Assembly (NCBI RefSeq): GCF_000332645.1
Contig: NZ_AMXN01000006.1
Coordinates: forward strand, 208,953-272,952
DNA: 64,000 nt
Reading direction: 5' to 3'
From: Bacillus inaquosorum KCTC 13429
Lineage (GTDB): Bacteria; Bacillota; Bacilli; Bacillales; Bacillaceae
Made by a program: the position numbers and the translations under genes. The notes beneath the pieces are model-generated. The model did not search any database and had not been told where the DNA came from. It saw only the letters and a program-made list of their open reading frames with translations. This document shows positions 51,242-60,255 of the stretch, one piece after another (position 1 is the stretch's first letter; each line of letters starts with the position of its first letter).

Positions 51242-51730
51242 CTATTCGTTTTCAGCGATTATCTTTGAGAAAAGGATTTCATCCCGTATCAAAATGCCGT
51301 TTTCAGCTTTCACAGGGATCTCTGGCTTGATTTGTCGCGCTTTTTCAACTGCGTTCGGAAACAATGCGGCGAATTGATAACCTCTTTTTTGATAAAACGC
51401 CATTGCATGTACATTATCATTCGTTGTGATAAGCTTGATTCGATGACAATGTGCATGTTTAGCTGTCTCTTCAACCTGCTGCAGTAAAGCAGTGCCAAAC
51501 CCTTTCTTTTCAATGATACTATCTAATGAAATAATTTCACAATCTTTTCTATCTATCACGTATGTAATACAACCGATGATTTCGCCGCTCTCATCTACAG
51601 CGGCATAACCATCTAATTCATTACAACGAAAAATGCCGCTGGAAATCACCATCTTGGGTGTACCCCAATGCTTGGCAAAAAAATCGGCCATCATCTGTTT
51701 CGGTAATTCATTGTTTGGGATGATGATCAT
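51242..51730 (-). CDS. ydhI: GNAT-family N-acetyltransferase YdhI
   Basis: 162 residues with the GNAT core: IIGCITYVIDRKDCEIISLD, then the acetyl-CoA motif EKKGFGTALLQQVEETAKHA and ITTNDNVHAMAFYQKRGYQF. The substrate is unknown. It is first of a two-gene unit with ydhH, and divergent from ydhJ. Confidence 0.8.
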   Translation of the reverse strand: MIIIPNNELPKQMMADFFAKHWGTPKMVISSGIFRCNELDGYAAVDESGEIIGCITYVIDRKDCEIISLDSIIEKKGFGTALLQQVEETAKHAHCHRIKLITTNDNVHAMAFYQKRGYQFAALFPNAVEKARQIKPEIPVKAENGILIRDEILFSKIIAENE

Positions 51731-51805
51731 CGTAACACTCCTCTATTGAAAGATTGCATGTGTACTATCAATATACAATAAAAAAATAGATTTAGAGGTG
51801 AAGGC

Positions 51806-52783
51806 ATGAAAATCAACGATGACATTTACGGACAGCACGATATAGACGGAGTGCTGGAAGAGCTTATCAAGAGCGCTCCTGTGCAAAGATTAAAAGGAAT
51901 CTATCAAGGCGGAGCAAGTTTTTTAGTCAACCGAAAGTGGGATGTGACTCGGTATGAGCACTCCATCGGCGTGATGCTCCTCATCAAACAGCTGGGAGGA
52001 ACAATAGAGGAACAGATAGCAGGCCTGCTCCACGATGTGTCACACACGGCTTTTTCCCATGTGGTTGATGTTGTGTTTGAAAATGAAGCGGAAGACTATC
52101 ATGAAAACATCTTTCAACAAGTCATTGTTCACTCTGAAATTCCGGGAATTCTAAAAAAACACGGTTATGATGCCGAAGAACTTCTATCAGACGATACGAT
52201 ATGGACATTGCTCGAACAGCCCGCACCGGAGCTCTGTGCCGATCGGATAGACTATACGCTGCGCGACATGTACCGATATGGCCACATTAGTCTGCACGAA
52301 GCGCAAACCTTTTTGGATCATCTTATTGTGAGAAACGGTAGGATATTTCCGGACGGTATCGAAGCCGCCGAATGGTTTGTCGGGGTGTATTACAAGGAAG
52401 TGATTGATTTCTTTTTGCATCCCGTGAATGTATTTGGATATGAATATTTAGCACGAACGTTGAAGGCTGCGTTGCGGCACAATGTCATATCCGCAGAAGA
52501 CTTGCTGAAAACGGATCAAGAGGTACTCAGCATCCTGCATGCCTCAAAAAATGAAGAAGTACTGAGCTTGCTTAAACCTATTCATCCCCGCGTTCAAGTA
52601 AAAGAAGATGACATCCAGTACGATTTCCATCAAAAGAAGAAAATGCGCCTCATCGATCCATCCATTTTTCATCATGACGAATGGGTCAAAGCCTCAGCTG
52701 TATCGGAAAACGTCAGAAAAATGGGAGAAGCCGCTTATCAAAAAGCGAAAAAAGGTGTGTATATAAAAGTGTTACATCACTAA
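51806..52783 (+). CDS. ydhJ: HD-domain metal-dependent phosphohydrolase YdhJ
   Basis: 325 residues. The HD motif is spread over VTRYEHSIGVMLLIKQLGG, AGLLHDVSHTAFSHVVDVVF and ELCADRIDYTLRDMYRYG, giving the H...HD...D metal ligands. It resembles SamHD/dGTPase-like phosphohydrolases that act on nucleotides. GAGGTG lies before the ATG. It ends in a GCCGC / GCGGC terminator at 52785-52808. Confidence 0.8.
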   Translation: MKINDDIYGQHDIDGVLEELIKSAPVQRLKGIYQGGASFLVNRKWDVTRYEHSIGVMLLIKQLGGTIEEQIAGLLHDVSHTAFSHVVDVVFENEAEDYHENIFQQVIVHSEIPGILKKHGYDAEELLSDDTIWTLLEQPAPELCADRIDYTLRDMYRYGHISLHEAQTFLDHLIVRNGRIFPDGIEAAEWFVGVYYKEVIDFFLHPVNVFGYEYLARTLKAALRHNVISAEDLLKTDQEVLSILHASKNEEVLSLLKPIHPRVQVKEDDIQYDFHQKKKMRLIDPSIFHHDEWVKASAVSENVRKMGEAAYQKAKKGVYIKVLHH

Positions 52784-52784
52784 T

Positions 52785-52808
52785 TGCCGCGTAACAGCGG
52801 CTTTTTCC
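52785..52808 (+). terminator. Terminator after ydhJ
   Basis: GCCGC / GCGGC stem with a 6-base loop followed by TTTTT. Confidence 0.65.
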
Positions 52809-52876
52809 ATGTTTGGCCATGCAAAGCAAGGGGAATAGGACAAACTGCGGGAACATTTTATGAGAATATCAGCGTA

Positions 52877-52906
52877 TTTACATACCATTCGGGGGTATAG
52901 TATTAT
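52877..52906 (+). promoter_or_regulatory. ydhK promoter with CsoR-like copper operator
   Basis: TTTACA (52877-52882) and TATTAT (52901-52906) are 18 bp apart. The spacer reads ATACCATTCGGGGGTATAG (52882-52900), very close to the CsoR operator type TACCCTACGGGGGTATG found before copZA. Copper-dependent derepression of ydhK is therefore suggested (inference). Confidence 0.6.
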
Positions 52907-52990
52907 CGAGAGGGCATGTTTGCTTGCAGATATGCGGTTTTATGGTCTGCGGGAAAATTACAGTAAATAATGAAGCAAAGGAGAATGAAC

Positions 52991-53560
52991 ATGAAAGTCT
53001 CTAAAAAAGCACTGGGAATTCTGATGTTATCTCTTGTTTTTGTTTTATCAGCATGCGGCAATAACAATAGCACGAAAGAAAACACTCATGAAAATCATTC
53101 AAATTCCTCATCACATGAAGAAATGGAGCATTCCGGATCAACTGATGTTCCAGAGGGATTACAGGAATCTAAAAATCCGAAATATAAAGTAGGCAGCCAA
53201 GTGATCATCAATACATCTCATATGAAAGGCATGAAAGGCGCCGAAGCTACAGTGACAGGCGCCTATGATACAACGGCGTATGTTGTCTCTTACACTCCGA
53301 CAAACGGAGGACAGCGCTTGGATCATCACAAATGGGTGATCCAAGAAGAGATAAAAGATGCGGGAGATAAAACATTAAACCCCGGAGATCAGGTGATCTT
53401 AGAGGCTTCTCATATGAAAGGCATGAAGGGAGCAACAGCCGAGATCGACTCCGCCGAAAAAACAACCGTATACATGGTTGACTATACATCGACAACTAGC
53501 GGTGAAAAAGTGAAAAACCACAAATGGGTCACAGAAGACGAGCTTTCAGCTAAATCATAA
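52991..53560 (+). CDS. ydhK: Lipoprotein YdhK with two DUF1541 repeats
   Basis: 189 residues from the ATG at 52991, after AAAGGAGA. The lipoprotein signal has lipobox LSAC (LMLSLVFVLSACGNNN), followed by a His/Ser/Asn-rich linker (ENTHENHSNSSSHEEMEHS). Two copies of a ~55-residue DUF1541 unit follow, each with TSHMKGMKGA or ASHMKGMKGA and a closing HHKWV or NHKWV. The Met/His richness and the CsoR-like site upstream suggest copper binding outside the membrane. The copies are 16 residues apart. Confidence 0.82.
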   Translation: MKVSKKALGILMLSLVFVLSACGNNNSTKENTHENHSNSSSHEEMEHSGSTDVPEGLQESKNPKYKVGSQVIINTSHMKGMKGAEATVTGAYDTTAYVVSYTPTNGGQRLDHHKWVIQEEIKDAGDKTLNPGDQVILEASHMKGMKGATAEIDSAEKTTVYMVDYTSTTSGEKVKNHKWVTEDELSAKS

Positions 53561-53592
53561 AAAAATCCTCCTTTTACAAGGAGGATTTTTTT
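53558..53592. terminator. Convergent terminator between ydhK and pbuE
   Basis: AAAAATCCTCCTT / AAGGAGGATTTTT, nearly perfect, with T/A runs on both sides. Confidence 0.88.
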
Positions 53593-54740
53593 GCTGTCTG
53601 AACAGGTCTTGTTAAAGAAATTAAGGCAAACAGGACAGCAATAATGACAATTGAACCGCCGCACCATGCCGTTGAGACAACAGTACCCGTCTGATCCAAA
53701 ACAACACCGCCAATCGCTGAGCCAAGGGCAATCCCGACTTGGAGGGCAGACGTGTTAAAGCTTTGCTGAATGTCAGACGAATCTGGTGCAATTTCAATTA
53801 AATAGCTTTGCTGAGCGGGGGCGAGGCTCCAGCTCAGAAGTCCCCAAATCACCATGACAGGTAAAAAGAAAATCATAGACGATGTTGACAGCGGCAGTAA
53901 GAACATAATGATGGCAAAGGAACCGGTCACCAGCAAAATGCTCTTAAAGGAACCAAGCCGGTCAGAAAGCGCTCCTCCGAAAGGGCCTCCGCATACAGCA
54001 GATATCCCGAAAAGGAAATAACAAATGCTGACCCAGAAAGAGCTCAGGTGAAGAGTTTCTTCTAAAAACGGTGCAAAATAAGCGTATAGCGTGTAGTGCC
54101 CCGCTAATGTAAACATCGTGACGAGGTGTGAACTCGCGATTTTTAGATTGCCAATCGTCTTGAGCTGATCCCGGAAAGGAATCATTTTCTCCGTCGGTAT
54201 CTTTTCAAAGAAGATTGAAATAATCAGCATGGAGACTAGCGCCAGAAGTCCGATGCCAAGGAACAAAATGCGCCATCCGAAGGAATCGCTGATTAAGATT
54301 CCGAGCGGCACGCCCAATGCGATAGCGGAACTGAATCCCATAAAAATAATTCCGATTGCGCGCGCTCTGTATTCAGGCGCTACAATTTTCGGGGCGATCG
54401 TTAAGGAGAGCACAACAATCAGCCCCGTACTCATCGCAGCCAATACCCTTGACACCATCAGCGTCGCAAAATTAGGGCTGAAATAGGCCACAAGATTGCT
54501 TAGAAAGAAAACAAATAAGGCAATTAAATATAAACGCTTTCGCTCAATCTTCGCAGTCAATGCCAAAAGCAGCGGCCCTGACACTGCATATCCCAGCGCA
54601 AACACACTGATCAGCTGCCCGGCTGAGACAATGGAAATGTCTAAATCATTTGCGATCTGAGGAAGAATTCCTCCCACAATTAACTCAACCAATCCGACTG
54701 CAATCGTAGAAGCTGCAAGCAGGAAAACTTTAAAATTCAT
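53574..54740 (-). CDS. pbuE: Purine efflux pump PbuE
   Basis: 388 residues from the ATG at 54740, after AAAGGAG; the open frame upstream runs into the riboswitch and is not coding. There are 12 membrane helices of the MFS type: [20 protein letters not shown] in helix 1 and [13 protein letters not shown] in loop 8-9. It exports adenine, hypoxanthine and other purine bases. The adenine riboswitch in its leader switches it on when adenine is abundant. Confidence 0.9.
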   Translation of the reverse strand: MNFKVFLLAASTIAVGLVELIVGGILPQIANDLDISIVSAGQLISVFALGYAVSGPLLLALTAKIERKRLYLIALFVFFLSNLVAYFSPNFATLMVSRVLAAMSTGLIVVLSLTIAPKIVAPEYRARAIGIIFMGFSSAIALGVPLGILISDSFGWRILFLGIGLLALVSMLIISIFFEKIPTEKMIPFRDQLKTIGNLKIASSHLVTMFTLAGHYTLYAYFAPFLEETLHLSSFWVSICYFLFGISAVCGGPFGGALSDRLGSFKSILLVTGSFAIIMFLLPLSTSSMIFFLPVMVIWGLLSWSLAPAQQSYLIEIAPDSSDIQQSFNTSALQVGIALGSAIGGVVLDQTGTVVSTAWCGGSIVIIAVLFALISLTRPVQTAKKSSL

Positions 54741-54773
54741 AACAAACTCCTTTACATAAATGTTTTGATAAAT

Positions 54774-54880
54774 AAAAAAATCCTGATTACAAAAAATGTC
54801 ATAAACAATTTTTGTAATCAGGATTTTACGGTTCCTGGTAGACACCCTCAAACCATATTATTGAGGTTATACAAGTGATA
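54774..54880 (-). promoter_or_regulatory. Adenine-sensing riboswitch (purine class) of pbuE
   Basis: Minus-strand aptamer from ~54880 to ~54818: P1 strand CACTTGTATAACC, P2 loop AATAATATGG, core TTTGAGGGTGTCTACCAGG and AACCGTAAAATCC. It is followed by an expression platform terminator (54775-54827) with stem AATCCTGATTAC / GTAATCAGGATT and a T run at 54774-54780. The 3' part of P1 (AAAATCCTGATTAC) is also the 5' strand of the terminator, so ligand binding prevents termination. This is the known pbuE ON switch. Confidence 0.92.
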
Positions 54881-55003
54881 ATAGCTATTTAATTGATTCG
54901 TTTCCGTTGATGAGTGTAACACATTATGAATGAATCTTCCATAGAAAAATTTACAAAGCGATGAACTCTGAAAATATATGGTTATATTTATTTTCTAAAA
55001 GTA

Positions 55004-55051
55004 TAGACATTTAAAAATAATTGACTATAATAACAATTGTAAGCGTTTTAA
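55004..55051 (+). promoter_or_regulatory. gmuB promoter and cre site
   Basis: TAGACA (55004-55009) and TATAAT (55026-55031) form a 16-bp-spaced promoter. TGTAAGCGTTTTAA (55038-55051) matches the CcpA cre consensus TGWAANCGNTNWCA at 13 of 14 positions, just after the transcription start. Glucose repression of the gmu operon is established in B. subtilis. Confidence 0.75.
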
Positions 55052-55070
55052 TCACAAGGGGGGATAGCAG

Positions 55071-55382
55071 TTGAAAAAAATTTTACTTGCGTGCAGCTCT
55101 GGAATGTCAACCAGTCTACTGGTGACAAAAATGAAGGAATATGCACAATCCATCGGAGAAGAAGCAGAGATTTGGGCTGTCGGCCAGGATAAGGCGAAAG
55201 AAGACATGAAAAAGGCGGATGCTGTTTTGATCGGCCCGCAAATGAGCTTTCTGAAAAGCGAACTGCAAAAAGAGGCAGATCAATACAACATTCAGGTTGA
55301 AGTCATTGACATGATGGCCTACGGAATGGCAGATGGCAAAAAAGCATATGAGCAGGCATTGTCCTTAATGGAGAATCAATAA
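55071..55382 (+). CDS. gmuB: PTS lactose/cellobiose-type EIIB, oligo-glucomannan-specific
   Basis: 103 residues, EIIB of the lactose/cellobiose family with the phosphocysteine at the start: KKILLACSSGMSTSLLVTKM (Cys ~8). It passes phosphate from EIIA to the incoming glucomannan oligosaccharide. TTG start after GGGGGGAT. It overlaps gmuA by 1-4 nt and is the first gene of the gmu operon. Confidence 0.9.
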   Translation: MKKILLACSSGMSTSLLVTKMKEYAQSIGEEAEIWAVGQDKAKEDMKKADAVLIGPQMSFLKSELQKEADQYNIQVEVIDMMAYGMADGKKAYEQALSLMENQ

Positions 55383-55714
55383 TGGAACAGATGAAAATTA
55401 CGAATTTAACTGACGAACAAATCAGTTTTCAGCTTATCCTGCACAGCGGCAATGCCCGCAGCGCCATCATACAATCACTGCGCACCTATAAGGAAGGGAA
55501 CAAGGAGGAGGCTGATGCCCTCATTGCCAAGGCTGAGCATGATTTATCCGCAGCCCACGATATTCACTTTCAAATGATACAGAAAGAATCCGGCGGAGAA
55601 GCAGCCGCTTTCTCCTTACTGCTCATGCATGCGGAGGATCATTTGATGTCAACATTGACCATGAAAGAACTAGTGAAAGAGCTGCTTGATCTCTTTAAAA
55701 CAAAGAATCTATAA
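55382..55714 (+). CDS. gmuA: PTS EIIA, oligo-glucomannan-specific
   Basis: 110 residues, helical EIIA of the lactose/cellobiose family. The phosphohistidine is in LLLMHAEDHLMSTLT (~76). It accepts phosphate from HPr and donates it to GmuB. It is coupled to gmuB at its start and to gmuC after a 15-nt gap. Confidence 0.9.
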   Translation: MEQMKITNLTDEQISFQLILHSGNARSAIIQSLRTYKEGNKEEADALIAKAEHDLSAAHDIHFQMIQKESGGEAAAFSLLLMHAEDHLMSTLTMKELVKELLDLFKTKNL

Positions 55715-55732
55715 ATAATCGGGGTGGATAGG

Positions 55733-57058
55733 GTGTTCGAGAAAATCAGCCAATTCCTTGTTCCAATTGCAGGGAGGTTAAACAATAACCGCTATTTGCA
55801 AGTGCTGCGTGATGCATTTATGCTGGCTTTCCCGCTTACGATATTCGGGTCCATTTTTGTGGTGTTAACGAACCTGCCGTTCTTAAACAAAATCATGAAT
55901 GCTTCAATGCTTACGGCGTTTCAGTCTCATTTCGGCATTGCGTCTACGGCGACAATGGGCATTATGTCTGTCTTTGTTGTCTTCGGGATAGGCTATTACC
56001 TGTCAAAAAGCTATCAGGTCGAAGCTGTATTTGGCGGCGCAATCGCTTTGGTTTCCTTTTTGCTCTTAACGCCATTTGTCGTTCAGCCGGAAACAGGAGA
56101 TGCCATTACAGGCGTTATCCCGGTCGACCGTCTCGGTGCAAAAGGGATGTTTCTTGGCATGATTACGGCATTTCTTTCTGGTGAAATCTACAGAAGAATC
56201 GTTCAAAAAAACCTGACGATCAAAATGCCTGCAGGTGTTCCGCCTGCTGTAGCAAAATCATTCGCCGCACTTATTCCGGCATTTATTACATTGACCGTGT
56301 TTTTGCTGATTAATGTTTTGGTGACGCTGCTTTTTAAAACAAATATGCACGATGTCATTTATCATGCGATTCAGGCTCCGCTTGTCGGACTTGGAAGCGG
56401 TATCATTCCGACGCTGATTGCGGTGTTTTTTATTCAAATCCTCTGGTTTTTCGGTCTGCACGGACAGATCATTATCAATTCCGTGATGGACCCGATTTGG
56501 AATACACTGCAGGTAGAAAACCTTGCTGCTTACACAGCGGGAAAAGAAATCCCTCATATTATTTCAAAACCATTTATGGAGATTTATACAGTAGGGATGG
56601 GCGGAACCGGGATGACGCTAGCGATTGTGTTTACAATTCTCATATTCATGAAAAGCAGGCAGATGAAGCAAGTATCCAAGCTTGGCCTCGCTCCCGGTAT
56701 TTTTAACGTAAACGAACCGATTATCTTTGGGCTTCCGATTGTCATGAATCCGATCATTATTGTGCCTTGGGTTTTGGCGCCGATGGTTGTTACGCTCGTC
56801 ACCTATCTGGCCATGTCAGCGGGGCTCGTTCCGCCTCCGACTGGTGTTACGGTGCCATGGACAGTTCCATTATTTATTAATGGCATCATGGCGACGAACT
56901 CGATCATGGGGGGCGTGATGCAGCTTGTCAATCTGCTGATTGTCTTCGTGATATGGTTTCCGTTCCTGAAAGCAATGGATAAATTAAATCTGGCAAAAGA
57001 AAAAGAACAGGCTGTTCAGGAAACAGCTCAGCAAAATGATAACAGTATTAAAATGTGA
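55733..57058 (+). CDS. gmuC: PTS EIIC, oligo-glucomannan permease
   Basis: 441 residues from the GTG at 55733, 5 nt after GGGGTGG; a GTG three codons earlier is the alternative. It has about ten membrane helices, with EIIC marks GLHGQIIINSVMDPIWNTLQ and GIFNVNEPIIFGLPIVMNP. It forms the membrane channel of the PTS for degraded glucomannan. Confidence 0.9.
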   Translation: MFEKISQFLVPIAGRLNNNRYLQVLRDAFMLAFPLTIFGSIFVVLTNLPFLNKIMNASMLTAFQSHFGIASTATMGIMSVFVVFGIGYYLSKSYQVEAVFGGAIALVSFLLLTPFVVQPETGDAITGVIPVDRLGAKGMFLGMITAFLSGEIYRRIVQKNLTIKMPAGVPPAVAKSFAALIPAFITLTVFLLINVLVTLLFKTNMHDVIYHAIQAPLVGLGSGIIPTLIAVFFIQILWFFGLHGQIIINSVMDPIWNTLQVENLAAYTAGKEIPHIISKPFMEIYTVGMGGTGMTLAIVFTILIFMKSRQMKQVSKLGLAPGIFNVNEPIIFGLPIVMNPIIIVPWVLAPMVVTLVTYLAMSAGLVPPPTGVTVPWTVPLFINGIMATNSIMGGVMQLVNLLIVFVIWFPFLKAMDKLNLAKEKEQAVQETAQQNDNSIKM

Positions 57059-57076
57059 CATAAGGGGAGAGAGACC

Positions 57077-58474
57077 TTGACACAAACAGAACAATATCGT
57101 TTTCCGAAAGATTTTTGGTGGGGATCATCCGCTTCAGCAACACAAACGGAGGGTGCCGCCGATAGAGACGGGAAAGGGCAGAATATATGGGATTATTGGT
57201 TTGAAAAAGAGCCGCATCGTTTTTTTGATCATGTCGGACCCGCAGCCACATCTCAATTTTACGACAACTATAAAGAAGATATCAGGCTGATGAAGGAACT
57301 TGGCCACAACTCGTTCCGGATGTCGATTTCCTGGTCGCGTTTAATACCGGACGGAACAGGCGAGCTCAATGCCAAAGCCGCGGAGTTTTATCATAGCGTC
57401 ATTGATGAGTTGATCGTTAACGGAATAGAGCCTTTTGTCAATTTGTTTCATTTTGATATGCCGATGGAGCTTCAAAAAATCGGCGGCTGGGTAAACAGAG
57501 AAACGGTTGACGCTTATGAAAACTATGCAAGAACGTGTTTCCGTTTGTTTGGCGGCCGGGTGAAAAAATGGTTCACGCATAATGAACCGATCGTGCCTGT
57601 AGAAGGCGGATACTTATATGATTTTCATTATCCAAACAAGGTGGATTTTAAAGAGGCCGTCCAGGTCGGTTTTCATACGATGCTGTCAAGTGCCCGTGCG
57701 ATTCAGGCTTACAGGGAGATGAAGCAGGACGGAAAAATCGGCATCATCTTAAATTTGACGCCTTCATACCCGAGAAGCAGCCATCCGGCAGATGTGAAAG
57801 CAGGGGAAATAGCTGACGCGTTTTTTAACAGATCCTTTTTAGACCCATCTGTCAAAGGTGAATTTCCAAAAGAGCTGGTTGCCATTTTGAAGAATGAAGG
57901 CTTTGTGCCTGACTATAAGAAAGAAGATCTTGAGGTCATCAAACACAATACGGTTGACCTGTTGGGCGTGAATTATTACCAGCCGAGACGTGTAAAAGCA
58001 AAAGAACATCTTCCAAATCCCGACGCTCCTTTTTTGCCGGACAGGTATTTTGATCCTTACGTCATGCCGGGCCGCAAAATGAATCCGCATCGCGGCTGGG
58101 AGATCTATGAAAAAGGCGTTTATGATATTTTGATCAATTTAAAAGAAAACTACGGGAACATCGAGTGCTTTATTTCCGAAAACGGCATGGGAGTCGAAGG
58201 CGAAGAACGCTTCAGGGATGAACAAGGCATTATTCAAGATGATTACCGGATTGAATTTATCAAAGAGCACCTCAAATGGATTCACCGTGCCATACAGGAA
58301 GGCTCAAACGTAAAAGGGTATCATTTATGGACGTTTATGGACAACTGGTCTTGGACAAATGCCTATAAAAACCGCTATGGGTTTGTATCAGTCAATCTCG
58401 AAAAAGACGGAGAAAGGACCGTCAAAAAGAGCGGAAATTGGTTCAAAAAGGTTGCTGAGCAACACGGTTTCTAG
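57077..58474 (+). CDS. gmuD: Phospho-beta-mannosidase/glucosidase GmuD (GH1)
   Basis: 465 residues, glycoside hydrolase family 1. The N-terminal mark is FPKDFWWGSSASATQTEGAA, the acid/base Glu is in WFTHNEPIVPVEGGY (~170) and the nucleophile Glu in CFISENGMGVEGEER (~366). It cleaves the phosphorylated disaccharides delivered by GmuABC. It starts with TTG after AGGGGAGAG. A 139-bp gap without a clear terminator separates it from gmuR. Confidence 0.9.
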   Translation: MTQTEQYRFPKDFWWGSSASATQTEGAADRDGKGQNIWDYWFEKEPHRFFDHVGPAATSQFYDNYKEDIRLMKELGHNSFRMSISWSRLIPDGTGELNAKAAEFYHSVIDELIVNGIEPFVNLFHFDMPMELQKIGGWVNRETVDAYENYARTCFRLFGGRVKKWFTHNEPIVPVEGGYLYDFHYPNKVDFKEAVQVGFHTMLSSARAIQAYREMKQDGKIGIILNLTPSYPRSSHPADVKAGEIADAFFNRSFLDPSVKGEFPKELVAILKNEGFVPDYKKEDLEVIKHNTVDLLGVNYYQPRRVKAKEHLPNPDAPFLPDRYFDPYVMPGRKMNPHRGWEIYEKGVYDILINLKENYGNIECFISENGMGVEGEERFRDEQGIIQDDYRIEFIKEHLKWIHRAIQEGSNVKGYHLWTFMDNWSWTNAYKNRYGFVSVNLEKDGERTVKKSGNWFKKVAEQHGF

Positions 58475-58613
58475 ATGTACAGGTCTTCCGGCAATCATCA
58501 TGATGAATAGAGATCACGAACAGCCGCAACATTGATGAAATAGGGAAAAGAACTTATGATATCCGTAAAGAAGCTTATGTGATATCAAACTTTAACGCTG
58601 CCGGAGGATACCA

Positions 58614-59327
58614 ATGAATAAATACGAAATCATTGCAAATGAAATGAGAAATAGAATCAAAAATAACGTCTATCCGATCGATCAGCCGATTCCCGATGAA
58701 GTTTCTCTTGCCAAAGAGTTCAACTCAAGCCGCATGACGATGAAAAGAGCTTTGGATAATTTAGTTGCAGAAGGGCTGCTGTTCAGAAAACGAGGCCACG
58801 GCACGTTTATTATTCAGTCAGCGATACAGGATGACCATGTCCATGTGGTGAGTAATGAAATCCTCGGATTGACCAACTTGCTGAAAGATAAGGAAATCAA
58901 AAGCAAGGTCATTCAGTTTGAAGTGCAATTTCCCACAGAGGAAGTGGCTGCCCATTTGTCTATTGATCAGAAAACACCCGTTTATTATGTCGTTCGGCTG
59001 CGGATTGTAGAGGGAGAACCATATGTATTGGAAAAAACTTATATGCCGACTCATTTAATACCGGGCATTAATGATGATGTCCTTCATGATTCGATCTACA
59101 ACCACATCACAAACGAGCTGCAGCTCAAAATCGCCGGAACGCATCGGAAAATCAGGGCCTGCAAATCTGATCATATTGACCAGCAGCATCTGGGTTGCAA
59201 ACAGGATGATCCAATTCTGGAAGTCGAACATGTAGGCTTCTTAGATAACGGCATGCCATTTGAATATTCCTTTTCACGTCATCGGCACGACAAATTTGTT
59301 GTCACCTCGGTAAACATTCGGCGCTGA
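58614..59327 (+). CDS. gmuR: GntR/UTRA repressor of the glucomannan operon
   Basis: 237 residues. The winged helix (PDEVSLAKEFNSSRMTMKRA, then RKRGHGTFII) is followed by a UTRA effector domain (~85-230) with YVVRLRIVEGEPYVLEKTYM. It represses the gmu genes and is released by phosphorylated oligosaccharides. It lies inside the operon it controls, after a GGAGG site. Confidence 0.88.
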   Translation: MNKYEIIANEMRNRIKNNVYPIDQPIPDEVSLAKEFNSSRMTMKRALDNLVAEGLLFRKRGHGTFIIQSAIQDDHVHVVSNEILGLTNLLKDKEIKSKVIQFEVQFPTEEVAAHLSIDQKTPVYYVVRLRIVEGEPYVLEKTYMPTHLIPGINDDVLHDSIYNHITNELQLKIAGTHRKIRACKSDHIDQQHLGCKQDDPILEVEHVGFLDNGMPFEYSFSRHRHDKFVVTSVNIRR

Positions 59328-59355
59328 TCGCGGAGATAACAAGGAGGCCATCTGC

Positions 59356-60255
59356 ATGCTTGGCGGTATTGAAGCAGGCGGCACAAAATTTGTTTGTGCC
59401 GTCGGTAAAGAAGATGGAACGATCATTGACCGAGTAGAGATTCCTACAACGATGCCGGATGAAACGATAGAGAAAGTGATTCAATATTTTCGCCAATTCT
59501 CATTACAGGCCATCGGCATCGGCTCCTTTGGTCCTGTAGATACCGATAAAACCAATAAAACATACGGAACCATTACGGCTACGCCGAAAGCGGGCTGGAG
59601 ACATTATCCCTTTTTGCAAACCGTCAAAAATGAAATGAAAATCCCAGTCGGATTTAATACGGATGTCAATGCTGCGGCGCTGGGGGAATTCCTTTTCGGT
59701 GAAGCGAAGGACCTCGACAGCTGCCTGTATATGACGATTGGCACTGGCATTGGTGCAGGGGCAATTGTAGAGGGCCGGCTTCTTCAGGGGCTGTCACATC
59801 CAGAGATGGGCCATATTTATATCCGCCGGCACCCGGATGACGTATACCAAGGGAAGTGCCCATATCATAAGGACTGCTTTGAAGGCTTGGCTTCCGGTCC
59901 TGCCATAGAAGCGCGCTGGGGAAAAAAAGCTGCTGATTTAGCACATATCAATCAAGTTTGGGAACTGGAAGGGTACTATATTGCCCAAGCGCTGGCTCAG
60001 TATATTTTGATCCTTGCACCTAAAAAAATCATTCTTGGCGGCGGCGTCATGAATCAGAAACAAGTGTTTCCTTATATTTATCAATACGTACCGAAAATAA
60101 TGAACAGCTACTTGAATTTTTCTGAATTATCAGAATCTATAAGTTCGTATATCGTTCCTCCCCGTTTAGGCAGGAATGCCGGAATCATCGGCACGCTTGT
60201 TTTAGCGGATCAGGCCTTACAAGCAGAAACAGCATCTGGGGAGGTACGGTCATGA
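59356..60255 (+). CDS. gmuE: ROK-family fructokinase GmuE
   Basis: 299 residues. The ATP-binding start is GGIEAGGTKFVCAVG, the catalytic Asp is in GFNTDVNAAALGE, and GTGIGAGAIVEG follows. The ROK zinc motif covers GHIYIRRHPDD and CPYHKDCFEGLASGPA. It phosphorylates fructose (and possibly mannose) released during glucomannan use. It overlaps gmuF by 4 nt. Confidence 0.88.
   Translation: MLGGIEAGGTKFVCAVGKEDGTIIDRVEIPTTMPDETIEKVIQYFRQFSLQAIGIGSFGPVDTDKTNKTYGTITATPKAGWRHYPFLQTVKNEMKIPVGFNTDVNAAALGEFLFGEAKDLDSCLYMTIGTGIGAGAIVEGRLLQGLSHPEMGHIYIRRHPDDVYQGKCPYHKDCFEGLASGPAIEARWGKKAADLAHINQVWELEGYYIAQALAQYILILAPKKIILGGGVMNQKQVFPYIYQYVPKIMNSYLNFSELSESISSYIVPPRLGRNAGIIGTLVLADQALQAETASGEVRS

Noticed and set aside
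58530..58600. TTATGATATC / TTATGTGATATC near-repeat before gmuR
   Set aside because: Short and imperfect; not enough to claim a GmuR operator.
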